Positions 27,601 to 38,599 of a DNA stretch of 64,000 nucleotides are shown here, one piece after another. Origin of the DNA: Mycteria americana (lineage: Eukaryota; Chordata; Aves; Ciconiiformes; Ciconiidae); contig NC_134370.1 in the NCBI RefSeq assembly GCF_035582795.1, positions 55,353,501-55,417,500 of the forward strand, read 5' to 3'. A model generated the notes under the pieces. That model was given only the letters and a program-made list of their open reading frames with translations, was not told the origin of the DNA and did no database searches. The translations under genes and the position numbers were made by a program. The first letter of the stretch is position 1. Each line of letters opens with the position of its first letter.

Positions 27601-30600
27601 AAAGAAAAAAAAAGGGGGGGGGTGTTTATTTTAGGGTACCACACCTGAGATTAAAAAATTTCAATCACAAGAAAAATTGAAATTGAGATCAAACCTACTG
27701 CAATTCATAGGAAAATTGCACTATTATTGCCCATGGCATGCACCTGAATATTGTGACTGGATTTTAAGGGAGTTACTGGAATAAATAAAGGGCATTGGGC
27801 AAAATGGGTAATCATCCAGGTTTGTATTGGCATATATTTTGTGGCTTTGACAAAAAGCAAAACAAAGCAAAATCTCACTGTAAATCACAAACATTGCTAT
27901 TAAGGATAGTAGCAACACAGAAAATTTTAATTTTAAATAAAATCTGCAAAAAAGCCTGATTAAAAAGCCCGATAAAGCATATCTCTGACCTTTGCCTCCT
28001 CCTCCTAAGACAGAAATGGCTTTATCTCCACAAGTTGGTTTTGGAGGAGAAAAGAATGGGAAGTTCTATTTTGAACAAGAGGTAATTAGAACAGGTATGA
28101 CAAGGAATATTTTGTGGCTTAACTCGCTGACTTACATATCAGGTTACTTTTCCAATATGTTTATTTTCACCAGTACTCTGACCAAGTTATTTGACTTTAT
28201 CAGCAGCTTACATGACTTACTGTCATAAGATACTATGACATATCAGATTAGTTCACTTATTTCATCTGCAGCTTTCATTCATAACTGATTGACCTGTAGA
28301 AAGCAAGCCTGCCCCACACCAGACTTTAGTATCTTTTAATCAAAAGACAATGTTCATATGTTAATCCATAACAGTATTTTCTTACTAATCATATCAGCCA
28401 TATTAGCTGTTTTATTTATGCAGCCCAGTTACACATATATTTTCACAGCATAACCAACAGAAATATTGCAGAATTATACCAGATCAAGCTTGTTACATCA
28501 GAATTAATAATGTGCACTCTAGTATTTCCAACACTTCACAAAGCCACACCTGAAAAACAAACAGAACTTAACCATCCTTGAACAGCAACTAATTTGTCCT
28601 TTTAAACTGGGGACCTGGGGGGTGGCAAGGAAAATACATCATGAGCATTCCTTCCTTCTAAATCAGATTTCCCAGAAATACATAGTCTTAAGAGCCACGC
28701 AGACAAGCAATTGATTTTCACCTACTTCATGGGGGCCATTAGGCTGCATCTCAAATCACTGATAGGTTGAGGGGGGGCAGGGAAGATGTGTTCAGATTTT
28801 TTTGTTTAAGTTTAAATGAGAAAAAAGGGGCTCTATAATAACAAACAATAAACACATTCTTATTCCAACTAAGAAAAGGAAAAACACTTTCCTTTAGTAT
28901 GCTTGTAAAGACATCAGAAAAATAAAACAACTGAGTTTAACGGGAAAGATACTGAAGCAAGCTTCACTTCTGCAATTGCCATCAAAATCACAGAAAGTCT
29001 CTGTAAGTAGCAGCATCATTCTGTACTCAAAGAAAAAATTTAAAAAGTACTTTTTAGGAACCTGTGCAAACTGTGCTTTTCACTACTAGATACCTCAAAG
29101 GAATAAATACCTCCTCCTTTCATGTTTCTCTTTAAGAAGTGGCCTCTAGCAGTAAAAAAAAAAAAGTTTTCAAACACTGTTTTCCTAGAAGTTACAGAAC
29201 ACTTGAAATTAAAGCAAGAACACAATTAAATCAGAGTGCTAGAAATTAAATGTCTCTACTTTGTCAATGATCTTAACATAGTCTTTCTACAACACTTAAC
29301 ACAGACTCAGAACACAACCAATATAGAAGTTTGTCACCTCTCACTCCTGCAGAGTAGTCCCCCTAGGTCAAGTCTTAGGTCATAATATTACAAGAATTAG
29401 GGCATATAATCCCACTAGCCAGTAAACCTCTATAACTAGAAATGTTTTGAATTAAACCCCACAACTATATACCATTATCTTTCCCAAGGGGAATTCAGTT
29501 GAGGGTGTAGCTTGCTTGACAGCTGCAGTGTATTGCTCATGACTGGCATCTATGTGATGATATACCATATTGGTAAACAAATTCAAGGAGTCACTAACAC
29601 TGTTTCTCCCAAAAAACTAAGTATTCTGGCATTCTCTCTTTTTCTGAGCCATACAAAGACTGAAGGGGAGACATTACTGACAAATAGGGCAAGCTGCATT
29701 ACCTAAGTCTGATTTAAGAGCTAAATTAAAAATGAAAGCTTTATTATTCAACAGAAAGTTATTCGACTCGTTCAGGAAAAGCAAGGGGACAAGATGCTCA
29801 GATTGTGCTCCCCACAATAAGTTTTAGCTGCCTGAATGTCTTTTAAAACAAGCCTTTGAGAAAAAACTGTCTTGAATATTTGTATTTAAAAAAAAAGAAA
29901 AAATATTAACTACATTGCATACAGATTTGCTATCTTACTATAGCCAATAATTTAAACTTGACGTACTTTCAAAGAGCAAGACAAAACCTCTTATATATTT
30001 TAGCAGCAAAAAATTAAAAGGCATCTTCAAGTATGTTACAATTACAACATTTGCTACATATTTTCATTATATTAGATGTGGGAGATTGTCTCTGAAGAGT
30101 TTGCAAAATTACACAATTCAGAAGTTTTAAGATGCTTTTAAAAACAAAAATTCTAAAGTGTCACCAAAATGCAAGGTGTCATTTGGACTCTCAAAGTAAC
30201 AGCTCTGACAATGTAAGAAGCAAACAGGTGATGTTACTGCAGAACTTCAAGCAACTACTTCACTCCTCTACTGGCATTCTAAAAATTTATTTTCATTAAC
30301 CTTAGCTAAACACACAAACATCACTCTGTTGTATTCATAAAAACAAAAATATCACTTCACTGTATCCACAGAAAATAAGCATATATAAAAAAAGAACAAT
30401 ACACATTATCAAAAAGTTACTTTAGTTTCTCTTTTGTAAGTAGTACTAAATATATCCTTTACAAGAATGATACAAAGTATCTGTTAAAAAAATTGCACTT
30501 ATTTCCCATTACAGGCTTACCTTAAAAGACTCTGAAATCAGCCATTAGGTGGACCTCAATGAAAAGACATTGAAGCCACGGAATGCATGCAACATCTAAA

Positions 30601-31140
30601 TACAGTTACTTGTTTTCCAGATGCACTGATAAAGGTTCCACATGAGAGAATTCTATTCGTCAAGGCTTTGAGAACTCCACAGTACTAGAAAATTGTATTA
30701 GCCTTACATTTTCCTTAAGAACTGCATTTTTAAATATATCCTTGAGTCAGGAGTATTTCATTATTTGGCATCTTACTTAAGTTTTTCCCCTTTCATACAG
30801 GGGCTAGGAAATACTTCAACTGAACAGGTAAGTTTGATTTTATCAAACAAAAACAAAGAAGTCATTCATTTTTAACATAACGGATAAACAGACAACTTGC
30901 ATGTCAGTGTGACTAGAGATACTTAACACTTCACTATACTGGGACAGGTAGGCTAAGGCATACAGAGGAAAACTGTGGTTAAAGTTAACAAAATGTGTTA
31001 TGAAGTCAGATCAAAACAGCACATCTCTAATTAATCTGAATGTCTTACAAGAATATGTACAAATGAAATATTACCATACTTCAAGAACATCAAGACTAAG
31101 CTAAAACATCAAGACCTAGTTACACAAACTTTACTTATCA

Positions 31141-32035
<895 letters not shown>

Positions 32036-32110
32036 CGCACTGAAGTCCAGCAAGTCGCTCAGTTCCTTGTCAGTTCCTATAGCGGCCATCCTCTGCTGCT
32101 GGGAATTCAT
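32036..32110 (-). CDS. TCF12: TCF12 first coding part (residues 1-25), within exon 2 (32036-32135)
   Basis: TCF12 (HEB) is a class I bHLH transcription factor that heterodimerises with tissue-specific bHLH partners on E-boxes in the nucleus. Here the minus strand reads [19 protein letters not shown], then LLDFSA, for 25 codons ending GCG at the donor (GCG|GTAGGA from 32035). Exon 3 continues in phase. The [15 protein letters not shown] stretch is near-invariant in E proteins and forms the AD1 motif that binds p300/CBP and ETO-family TAFH domains. MAAIG rather than MAALG favours TCF12 over TCF4. The chosen start (32110-32108) has a purine at -3. A second in-frame ATG at residue 8 has a stronger context (A at -3, G at +4). 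The exon begins at 32135 after a pyrimidine-rich acceptor ending CCCCAG, which leaves a 25-nt 5' UTR segment. Residue 3 is Ser (TCC), where my recollection of mammalian TCF12 is Pro (CCC). Confidence 0.96.
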
Positions 32111-32135
32111 CTTCCTCCGCTCCTCCGATCACCTT
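32111..32135 (-). other. TCF12: TCF12 5' UTR segment in exon 2
   Basis: These 25 nt lie between the exon 2 acceptor (a CT-rich tract ending CCCCAG at 32138-32136) and the start codon. On the minus strand the segment reads AAGGTGATCGGAGGAGCGGA then GGAAG and contains no upstream ATG. The acceptor is placed by its consensus and pyrimidine tract; no transcript was available. Confidence 0.75.
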
Positions 32136-33373
32136 CTGGGGCACAGGAGAGAGACACAGGGAGTACTTCACCACGGGGCCGGTGCCGACCCCCGACACTG
32201 GGAGACCGGCCCCCAGAGAAGAAGAGCCTCTGGTACCTGCGCCCCTGACGAGGGGACAGGGGAATCCCAGGGGGAGCCCCTCTTTACCGGGCGGACTGAC
32301 GGAATCGGCAGCAGCGTCCCCAAACTACCAACTCTCCTTAAGTTTCCGCAGGCTCCCTGCTCTCCCTCGTTCCACTTCTCCCCCACCTCGAGCACGGCAC
32401 AGGCACGCCGCAGCGGGGCCGCCGCCGCCAGGAATTAGGTCCCCCCCAGGCAAACGAAAGCAAATAAACAGCCGCGGCCCAGCGAAGTCCGGAGAATTAG
32501 CGAGAGATTAAGTGACTCACTGTCTCTGCAACAATGGGGCTGGCAAGCGGAGCGGGATGCGCCTCAGCAGAGCCATCTCTGCCCCGGCATTATCGCCGAC
32601 CGCCCTCCCCGGCGGTGGCGGCTCTCCCCACCCGCGGGCCGCGACCGCCGCTCCGCGCTCGGGACCGCGGCGGGGCGGGAGCCGCCGCCCCCGCGCACCG
32701 CACGCGCACACGCGGCGCGGGGCCGGGCGCGCGCGCCGCCGCCGGGCGGGCGGGCGGCGGGGGTTGCGGGGTGGAATGCGCGTGCGGCGGGGGGGGGGGG
32801 GGGGGGAGTGGAGCGCGCGCGCGCGCGCGGCGGGAGGGGGGCGGTGGGAAGGAGGGGCGGCGGGGTCCGCGCCTTCCCTTGTGCCCGGCGGGCGCCGTGG
32901 GGGAGCGGCGGGGGCGCTGCCGCAGCCCCGCTCCCCTCCAAGTTTCGGAGCCGCCCGGCGCGCCGGGGCCGGGCTGCGGCCGCCGCGATCCTTTATGAGC
33001 GCTGGCAGCCGCGCGGCGGGTAACGCGCGCCCCGACCGCCGCCCGCGGGGACTCGCGCCTGCCCGCGGCCGGACGGCGCAGCCTGCCCGAGGTCCGCGGC
33101 CCGCCCCGCCGCCGGCGGAGACCCCGGCACGCCGCACGCCGCCCCGCCACCCGGCCCCGGCTGCCGCCCCTCGGGCTCCCCGGCGGCGCCCCCTCCTCCT
33201 CCGCGGCCTCCTCGCCGCCCCCGCGGCGGCCCCCGGGCAGCCCCGCTCCCGCCCGGCCGCGGCCCCCTGCCCCTCGCCGCCGCCGCCTCTGCCCCTGCGA
33301 GCGCCCGGCCGCCGCTTCCCTCCCCCCACCGCTCTCTCCCAACTTCTCCCGGCCCCTCGCCGCCCGCACTTAC
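32136..33373 (-). other. TCF12: TCF12 intron 1
   Basis: A proposed intron of about 1.24 kb from a near-perfect donor (CAG|GTAAGT at 33374/33373) to the exon 2 acceptor. It lies almost wholly inside the CpG island and contains an 18-G run followed by (GC)8. It is open in several frames on both strands only because it is so GC-rich; those frames show low-complexity Arg/Ala/Pro/Gly translations and are not genes. Confidence 0.7.
32789..32828. repeat. G18 run followed by (GC)8
   Basis: Eighteen consecutive G residues (32789-32806) are followed after AGTGGA by eight GC dinucleotides (32813-32828). The first can form a quadruplex and the second Z-DNA. The exact G count is prone to assembly error. 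The tract lies within TCF12 intron 1. Confidence 0.9.
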
Positions 33374-33600
33374 CTGCTGCCCCCCGGACGCTCCGGTGAC
33401 CAGGGCCGGGCCGGCGGCGGCGGGCGGGCCGCGGGCTGGGTGGGAGGCGACGAGCCGAGCGCTCCCCCCCCGCTGGAAGGAACTTGTGGGTTTCCCTCAG
33501 GCAGACATTTTTTTGCTTACAGAGCCTCAGCACCACGTTCACGGCTCCGGCTCCGTATCCCTCCGCGCCGAGCGCCGCCGCGGCCTTAACCCTTGACGCG
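33374..33600 (-). other. TCF12: TCF12 exon 1, non-coding (5' end approximate)
   Basis: The 3' boundary is supported by the sequence GCAGCAG|GTAAGT on the minus strand, a textbook donor in the CpG island at a plausible distance from exon 2. The 5' boundary is not visible: there is no TATA box, and CpG-island promoters usually start at several sites, so about 33600 is a guess. In the frame of the protein, nothing joins an upstream ATG to the coding exons without another exon, so I treat this exon as untranslated. Confidence 0.6.
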
Positions 33601-35529
33601 CCGCGCCGCTACCGGCGGGAGGCGCCGCCGCGCTGGCAGCGGCCCCACGGGCGCCCCTTGGAGCCGCCTCGGCACCCGCCTCACCCCCGGGCGTAGCGCC
33701 GGGACGCCCCAACAGCGGCGGGGCCCGGCCTGGGCCCGGGGGCCGCCCGCACCGGCGCGCAGGAGCCCGGCGGGCGGGTGTCGGCGGCGCGGGGAGAAGC
33801 GGGACCTATCAGCCCCCGGCCCGCTTAGGGATGCCGCAACGGGCACCCACAAAACCACGCACCGCACGGGAACGGACCCCTCCCCACCGCTCCCCAGCTC
33901 CTCCAAACCGCCAGCACAAACCTCGACATGTAGCACTGGCAGCAGTGCACGAGCCCCAAAATACATTATCGCACTCACCCTGAATTCACATACCCTAAAA
34001 TATGCCTAAATACTTTTAATATATCACTATACAGTCTTACTTTGCAAAATGAAATTGCATATGAATTACATCAAGCCTTAAACATTCATTGGCAGCTTCC
34101 TCTTACACACATGCAATCAAAACCGTAACATGTCAAAGCATAAAGATACGTATGTTAATGCAAGCGCACACATTCAAATAGGCTCTGCAGTTCTCCGAGA
34201 CGGGTGATGCTAAAGGTGAACCAACGGTTTCCGCGCAGGAATGGGAACCAGCGTGTGAAGAACCTGCGCCCTCATTTGGGACCTGCCACTGCTACCGACA
34301 AACCACTCCGTCGCGCTCAGAGAACAGCACTCCCAGCCTGTCCTGCTGGGAAGTTTATTTCCCGTGTGCAGGCTACTCAGACAGACCCGCACAACGGCCT
34401 GACGCAAGTGCAGGGCTTCTCCCAGCGCCAGGGAGGGCGATCCCTCTCCCCCGGGGCGCGCAGCCCTGCGCTCAGCGGCACGCACGGCTCTCAAGCCTGC
34501 AGAGCCCCCAGCTGGCACCTACTTGCCACCACCTGGCTCTCGGCCTGCTCTTTCCTCGCCCTAGCTACCGAGGGCTACCTATCCTTCTCTCTGAAAGTGA
34601 GAATTAAAAAATAATCACCTCTGCAGCTACTGGCATATTACTCTTTTGGAGCAAGGGGACTTAGAAAACACGAGGACAATGAAAAAGGATACTTAAGATC
34701 CTGGAGAACCTAAAACGCCCCAGGGAGCTAGGAAGCGCAGTGAGGAGAGGCACACTGTGTGGAGGAGCGTTCATCCCTCACAGGCTGCCGCTTGGCAGTC
34801 CCCCAGGTTTGGAAAGCAGCAGGCTGTACAGAGGGCTCTCCAGCCCCATGCCCGTCCCTTCCAACCCAACTCTTCCCACCCCCAGATCCCGACCGTGACA
34901 TCTTCCGGAGGAAGGGGAGGGTGATACCAAACCTACCACCCCCAGGCAAAGACAAACTGGAGATCCTGGAGCCTTAAAATATTCTCCTCCGTTTTTCTCC
35001 CGTATATGCCATGTACTGGATGATCATCTGGCCTTGTGATGCTATGAATATTCATATATTTGCCACTTAGAAATGCGGGAAGCGATTTGTATTAAAATAG
35101 CAACACAATGACTTCCATTCTCTGTGCCCCTGAGGGACATAAATATGTACCTTTTCCCTTTGATGTATAAATAATACTTCACTTAGAGGAAAGCACCCAG
35201 TGATCGAGATCATTACACTTTTCATGAGGAATGCCCTTTAACATATTTTAGTTATAAGGAAGATCCCCTATTTACATACTGCAAAAATATTGTTGTTTCT
35301 CTTGAAGCATTACTTTTTAACCAGTACTGGTACTCAGTACTAGTTAGTACAGCTGCAACACTGACAAGCATTGATTAGAAAACTGACTAAATCTAACAAA
35401 GGTGGAAGCAATAATGTTAACAATTATTTGTACTGGGGTGTAATTGTATTAAAGTGAAAACTTAATTTCAAATACAGTACTTTTTATTTGCCCTCTGACC
35501 TAAGGTTTTAAGATTCACATTCACAGGCT

Positions 35530-35771
35530 TTTATTTGCAGCTAGAAACTTTGAGTGGAAGATGATATATCCACATAATCCATGACATAGGGTTTAAAGAT
35601 ACACAAAATACCGTAAGATACTCCATTTGGTCCACAATGACAAGTCACTTTCCCATGCAGATGCTGACAGTAAGCACGCTCATTACCAAAAGTCACATCA
35701 TAGCAGCCGTTCTTTTGCATTACATCTCTGTGGGTTGACTGTCCTCTTTGAAAAACTTCATTTCCAGGCAC
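35530..35771 (-). other. Candidate terminal exon of an unknown minus-strand transcript, Cys-rich frame
   Basis: On the minus strand a good acceptor (GGTCATTTTTCTACAG) ends at 35772. The following sequence is open from 35771 to a TAG at 35543-35541, and AATAAA (35535-35530) begins five bases after the stop. The 76-residue frame (VPGNEVFQRG to STQSF) has five cysteines in a short span, including CHCGPNG. Upstream of the acceptor the same frame stays open through a hydrophobic stretch, so a signal-peptide reading is also possible, but no ATG was found in that frame. I do not recognise the protein. The evidence is only the coincidence of acceptor, open frame, stop and poly(A) signal; a frame of this length is not rare in the window. 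It could be a real last exon of a small secreted protein, a non-coding exon, or chance. Confidence 0.3.
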
Positions 35772-36199
35772 CTGTAGAAAAATGACCAGAACATAAATGA
35801 AGTTTCCAGAAATTATGCCAGACAGCTTCGCAAATACTCAAGGCCTAAGGAAAGGTATGCTTTGGCCCAAAAATACACCGTGAGTCTGACCTAAAGGAGA
35901 TTGCTCCGGGGAACCAAAGTTGTAGTGAGTTGGCCAATTCAGAAATCTCAAAAGAAACTCATGCAGGTAGCTTGACTAAAAGTGCTGTGAAAGAGATCAG
36001 TAACTATCACATCCTGCATTACAATAAAATTCTAAAAAAAGACATTTAACCTAATGTTTTCCAGATACATCATCCACCACATTGGTCAGATTTGGAATCT
36101 TTAACCTATTCAGTTTTTAACCCCTCTTCATTTAACACTGCTCAGAATTAACATGTACACTCAAAACATATTCTATGTCTACACAATATTGTCTTTCAC

Positions 36200-36289
36200 C
36201 TATTCTCAGAATCTCCAACCCCTTTCTGAAGCTGCTCCTTACTTAGTATCCTTTCATCTTTGCCACTCCCTTTAAATTCTTCCTGTTCA
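36200..36289 (-). other. Candidate 90-nt internal exon, minus strand
   Basis: It is bounded by a strong acceptor (TTTTAAACTCCTATCTTTGCAG ending at 36290, preceded by a T run) and the donor ATAG|GTGAAAG (from 36199). One frame is fully open and encodes a charged, exon-like peptide (EQEEFKGSGKDERILSKEQL and on to SENR) with no match I recognise. It lies about 430 bp upstream of the candidate terminal exon. If joined directly, the phase does not match the Cys-rich frame: it would read 16 further codons and stop. So the two are either non-coding, part of different transcripts, or separated by a missing exon. Confidence 0.3.
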
Positions 36290-37548
36290 CTGCAAAGATA
36301 GGAGTTTAAAAAAAAAAATGCATTGCATAACCTGATCCTGTCATAGTCATACACAGAAAATGAAACAGAAAACAATGTGGTCAACATTAAAAAAAAAAGG
36401 CCAACAAAAAACCCAAAACAAACTCTCTGCTTTTAGCTATTTAGAGATCTTTATAAGAAAATATGACCGCGTAAGACTTTATAAACATTTTAAAACATTT
36501 GAAGAAATAGGTATTTGAAACCTAGTTCAGACAATTACAAGATTTCTGTTTGCAACAAAGAAAATACTTCCAGTTTCATTCCTGCTTTAATCCTTAGTTA
36601 TAGTTCTTTCCTTACAAATGTGCAAATGTGGCAAAGATACTACACAAATCACACAAAAATGAAAAACTTCCAGCTTTGCTGTAACACAATGGTACCTTCC
36701 TTGTATGTTACATAGAAGGCTGAAATGCTACTGTCTTCTGCAACTGTTACGCCCTTTTTTCTTTCACTTCTTTAAAAATAAAAGGTCTTTAACCTAGGGA
36801 GCAATGGATCAGATGGATAGCACAGAAATACAGAGGCAATCATAAACACCAATCATTTTGCTAGTGATTTCATGAGCAAGGACTCCAGCGATCAGGGCTG
36901 AAGTCCTGAAGATGTTTTCCCAATCATATTATCACCGGTGAATTTTCTATCGAGATAAATGAATTTTTTAGTCTTGTGGATAAATACACTTTCCTTAAAG
37001 AAGTCTTAGGTCTGTCATGGAGTAGTGTAAGTAACAGGCAGGTAAACCCATGCACACGAAGTCATCAGTGAACTCCAGACTCTGAGAGAGCATACAAGAT
37101 AACAGTAACTCTATGATAACAGCCCTGACAGCTGATCTACCAACATCAACATGATCAGCTACCAACCAGAGCAATCAGGGAATTGCTAGTTGGCAGATGA
37201 AGATGGCAACCTTCTTCTGCATGCTTCAACATGACCATGAAAATGAAGAATTACATGCAGGACATAAAAAAAATTAAGAGGAACTTAATAAAACCAAATC
37301 ACTTGAGCACAAAACCCTGAAAATAATCACACTCATACGTTGTTTGCACAGCCTTCATGAATTGCTTTCCACCCACTCTTTAAAGGAAAAATATTTGATA
37401 CAGCAGACAGCTGTTGTGCATTCAGGGATGTGAGAAAATGTATTCTGTATTACTATTTAATGTATCATGCCTGTGTGAATAAAATCATTAAGCTTGCATG
37501 TCTCCTTTTGGTTTATTTATTCTTAAATTTACACACACTGAATTAATT

Positions 37549-37568
37549 CCCCACCCACCCACCCACCC
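37549..37568. repeat. (CCCA)n microsatellite
   Basis: About five copies of a CCCA tetramer, immediately followed by unique sequence. Simple repeat with no other visible role. Confidence 0.9.
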
Positions 37569-38599
37569 AAACTGTACAAGCTCCTAGGGTGTTCTCCAAC
37601 AGAGCATTTGACCCAGGATGGAGTTTTCGCTAGAATGGCTCCTTTAAATCAACACATATGTGCTCAGCCTGCATCCACAGCCACCAATTTATCCAGGATA
37701 AATGCTATTGCTCAGCAAATCCATAGCCCTGGAGAGAAGTCAGCAAACCTCCTTTCCTGCTCCAGTTGGGGGTTTTTTTGGTTTTTTTTGTTTGGTTGGT
37801 TTTTTTACAACAAATTCCCACCCTCACCTAAACCACTGAATCCTTTCTACTGCTTCCAGTAGACTTCCCCGTACAGACAGCAATGCTCTTTTGGAGTCAG
37901 CAATAAGGAGAACACAACCTTGTTTCCTGCAACTAACACAAACAAAGCAATTCCATTTTCTCACTGACTTGTTCCTGGGGTCACCTGGAATCTGACTCAA
38001 GCCAGTAAAAACTAATGAAAAGATTTTTGTTGTCATGCATGAAACTTTTGGATGAAGCTCTTGGGGAGGCACTGTGTTCTTCCTACAGCTCTTCCTTCCA
38101 AAGCAGACTTGAGAAAAGTATCCTACAAATGAGCTTACAGCTATATTCCTATGACCAAGCCTCATGATTGCGCAGTGCTTGCTGTTATCAGTACAGCCCA
38201 TCTTACAGATAACTGAATTTGCTGCCTCGCTTGCTGCCTGCTATATTTACCTCACAGTAATTAAAATTATATAACGTATATATTATGTAACATATTTTAT
38301 AATAGGAAATACGTAGAACATTTGCGGGAGGCTATCATGGTAAAACCTCTCACCAAACAGTATTACTCATGAGGGGACCAGAGAGAGCATGCAGGTTGAT
38401 TACTGTAAAGTCAAAACCTGTTTCTGTGGGAGCACTGACAGGTACACTTGCTACTGCTGCTGACAAAATGTTCGCCGACAAGTACTTCTGGCTAAGCGGG
38501 AAAGAGGTAAAAGCTTTAGCTCGCCGTAAGGGACGATCTTCACAGGAGGAATTCTTACAAAAGCAGAACGTTGACTGGGGGAAGGAGGGGGGGAAAAAA

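Larger units (their letters stand above)
32150..33960. promoter_or_regulatory. TCF12: CpG island 1, TCF12 promoter region
   Basis: The sequence changes abruptly from AT-rich intron to very GC-rich DNA dense in CpG, with the core at about 32560-33780. It has many GC-box-like motifs (GGGGCGG and CCGCCC) and no TATA box. It covers the first-exon donor and lies just upstream of the start codon, so it should be the main TCF12 promoter. Strong CpG retention indicates it is unmethylated in the germ line. Divergent transcription on the plus strand is possible but no plus-strand exon is evident. Confidence 0.9.
33601..38350. other. Interval between the two CpG islands
   Basis: The stretch is GC-rich to about 33960, moderately GC-rich at 34200-34980, and AT-rich after that. 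No recognised gene. It contains two candidate minus-strand exons (36200-36289 and 35541-35771), a (CCCA)n repeat at 37549-37568, a T/G-rich tract at about 37768-37807 and a plus-strand AATAAA at 37478-37483. Other frames, including a 125-codon minus-strand frame at 37824-38201, have no recognisable features. Confidence 0.6.

Noticed and set aside
32512-33542. Long overlapping frames of 295 codons (plus) and 341 codons (minus) in CpG island 1
   Set aside because: Low-complexity Arg/Ala/Pro/Gly translations on both strands at once, caused by scarcity of stop codons in GC-rich DNA. They overlap TCF12 intron 1 and exon 1.
37824-38201. 125-codon minus-strand frame
   Set aside because: Cys-containing but without family resemblance. 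A possible internal donor (CCAG|GTGACC) is weak and no matching acceptor was convincing.
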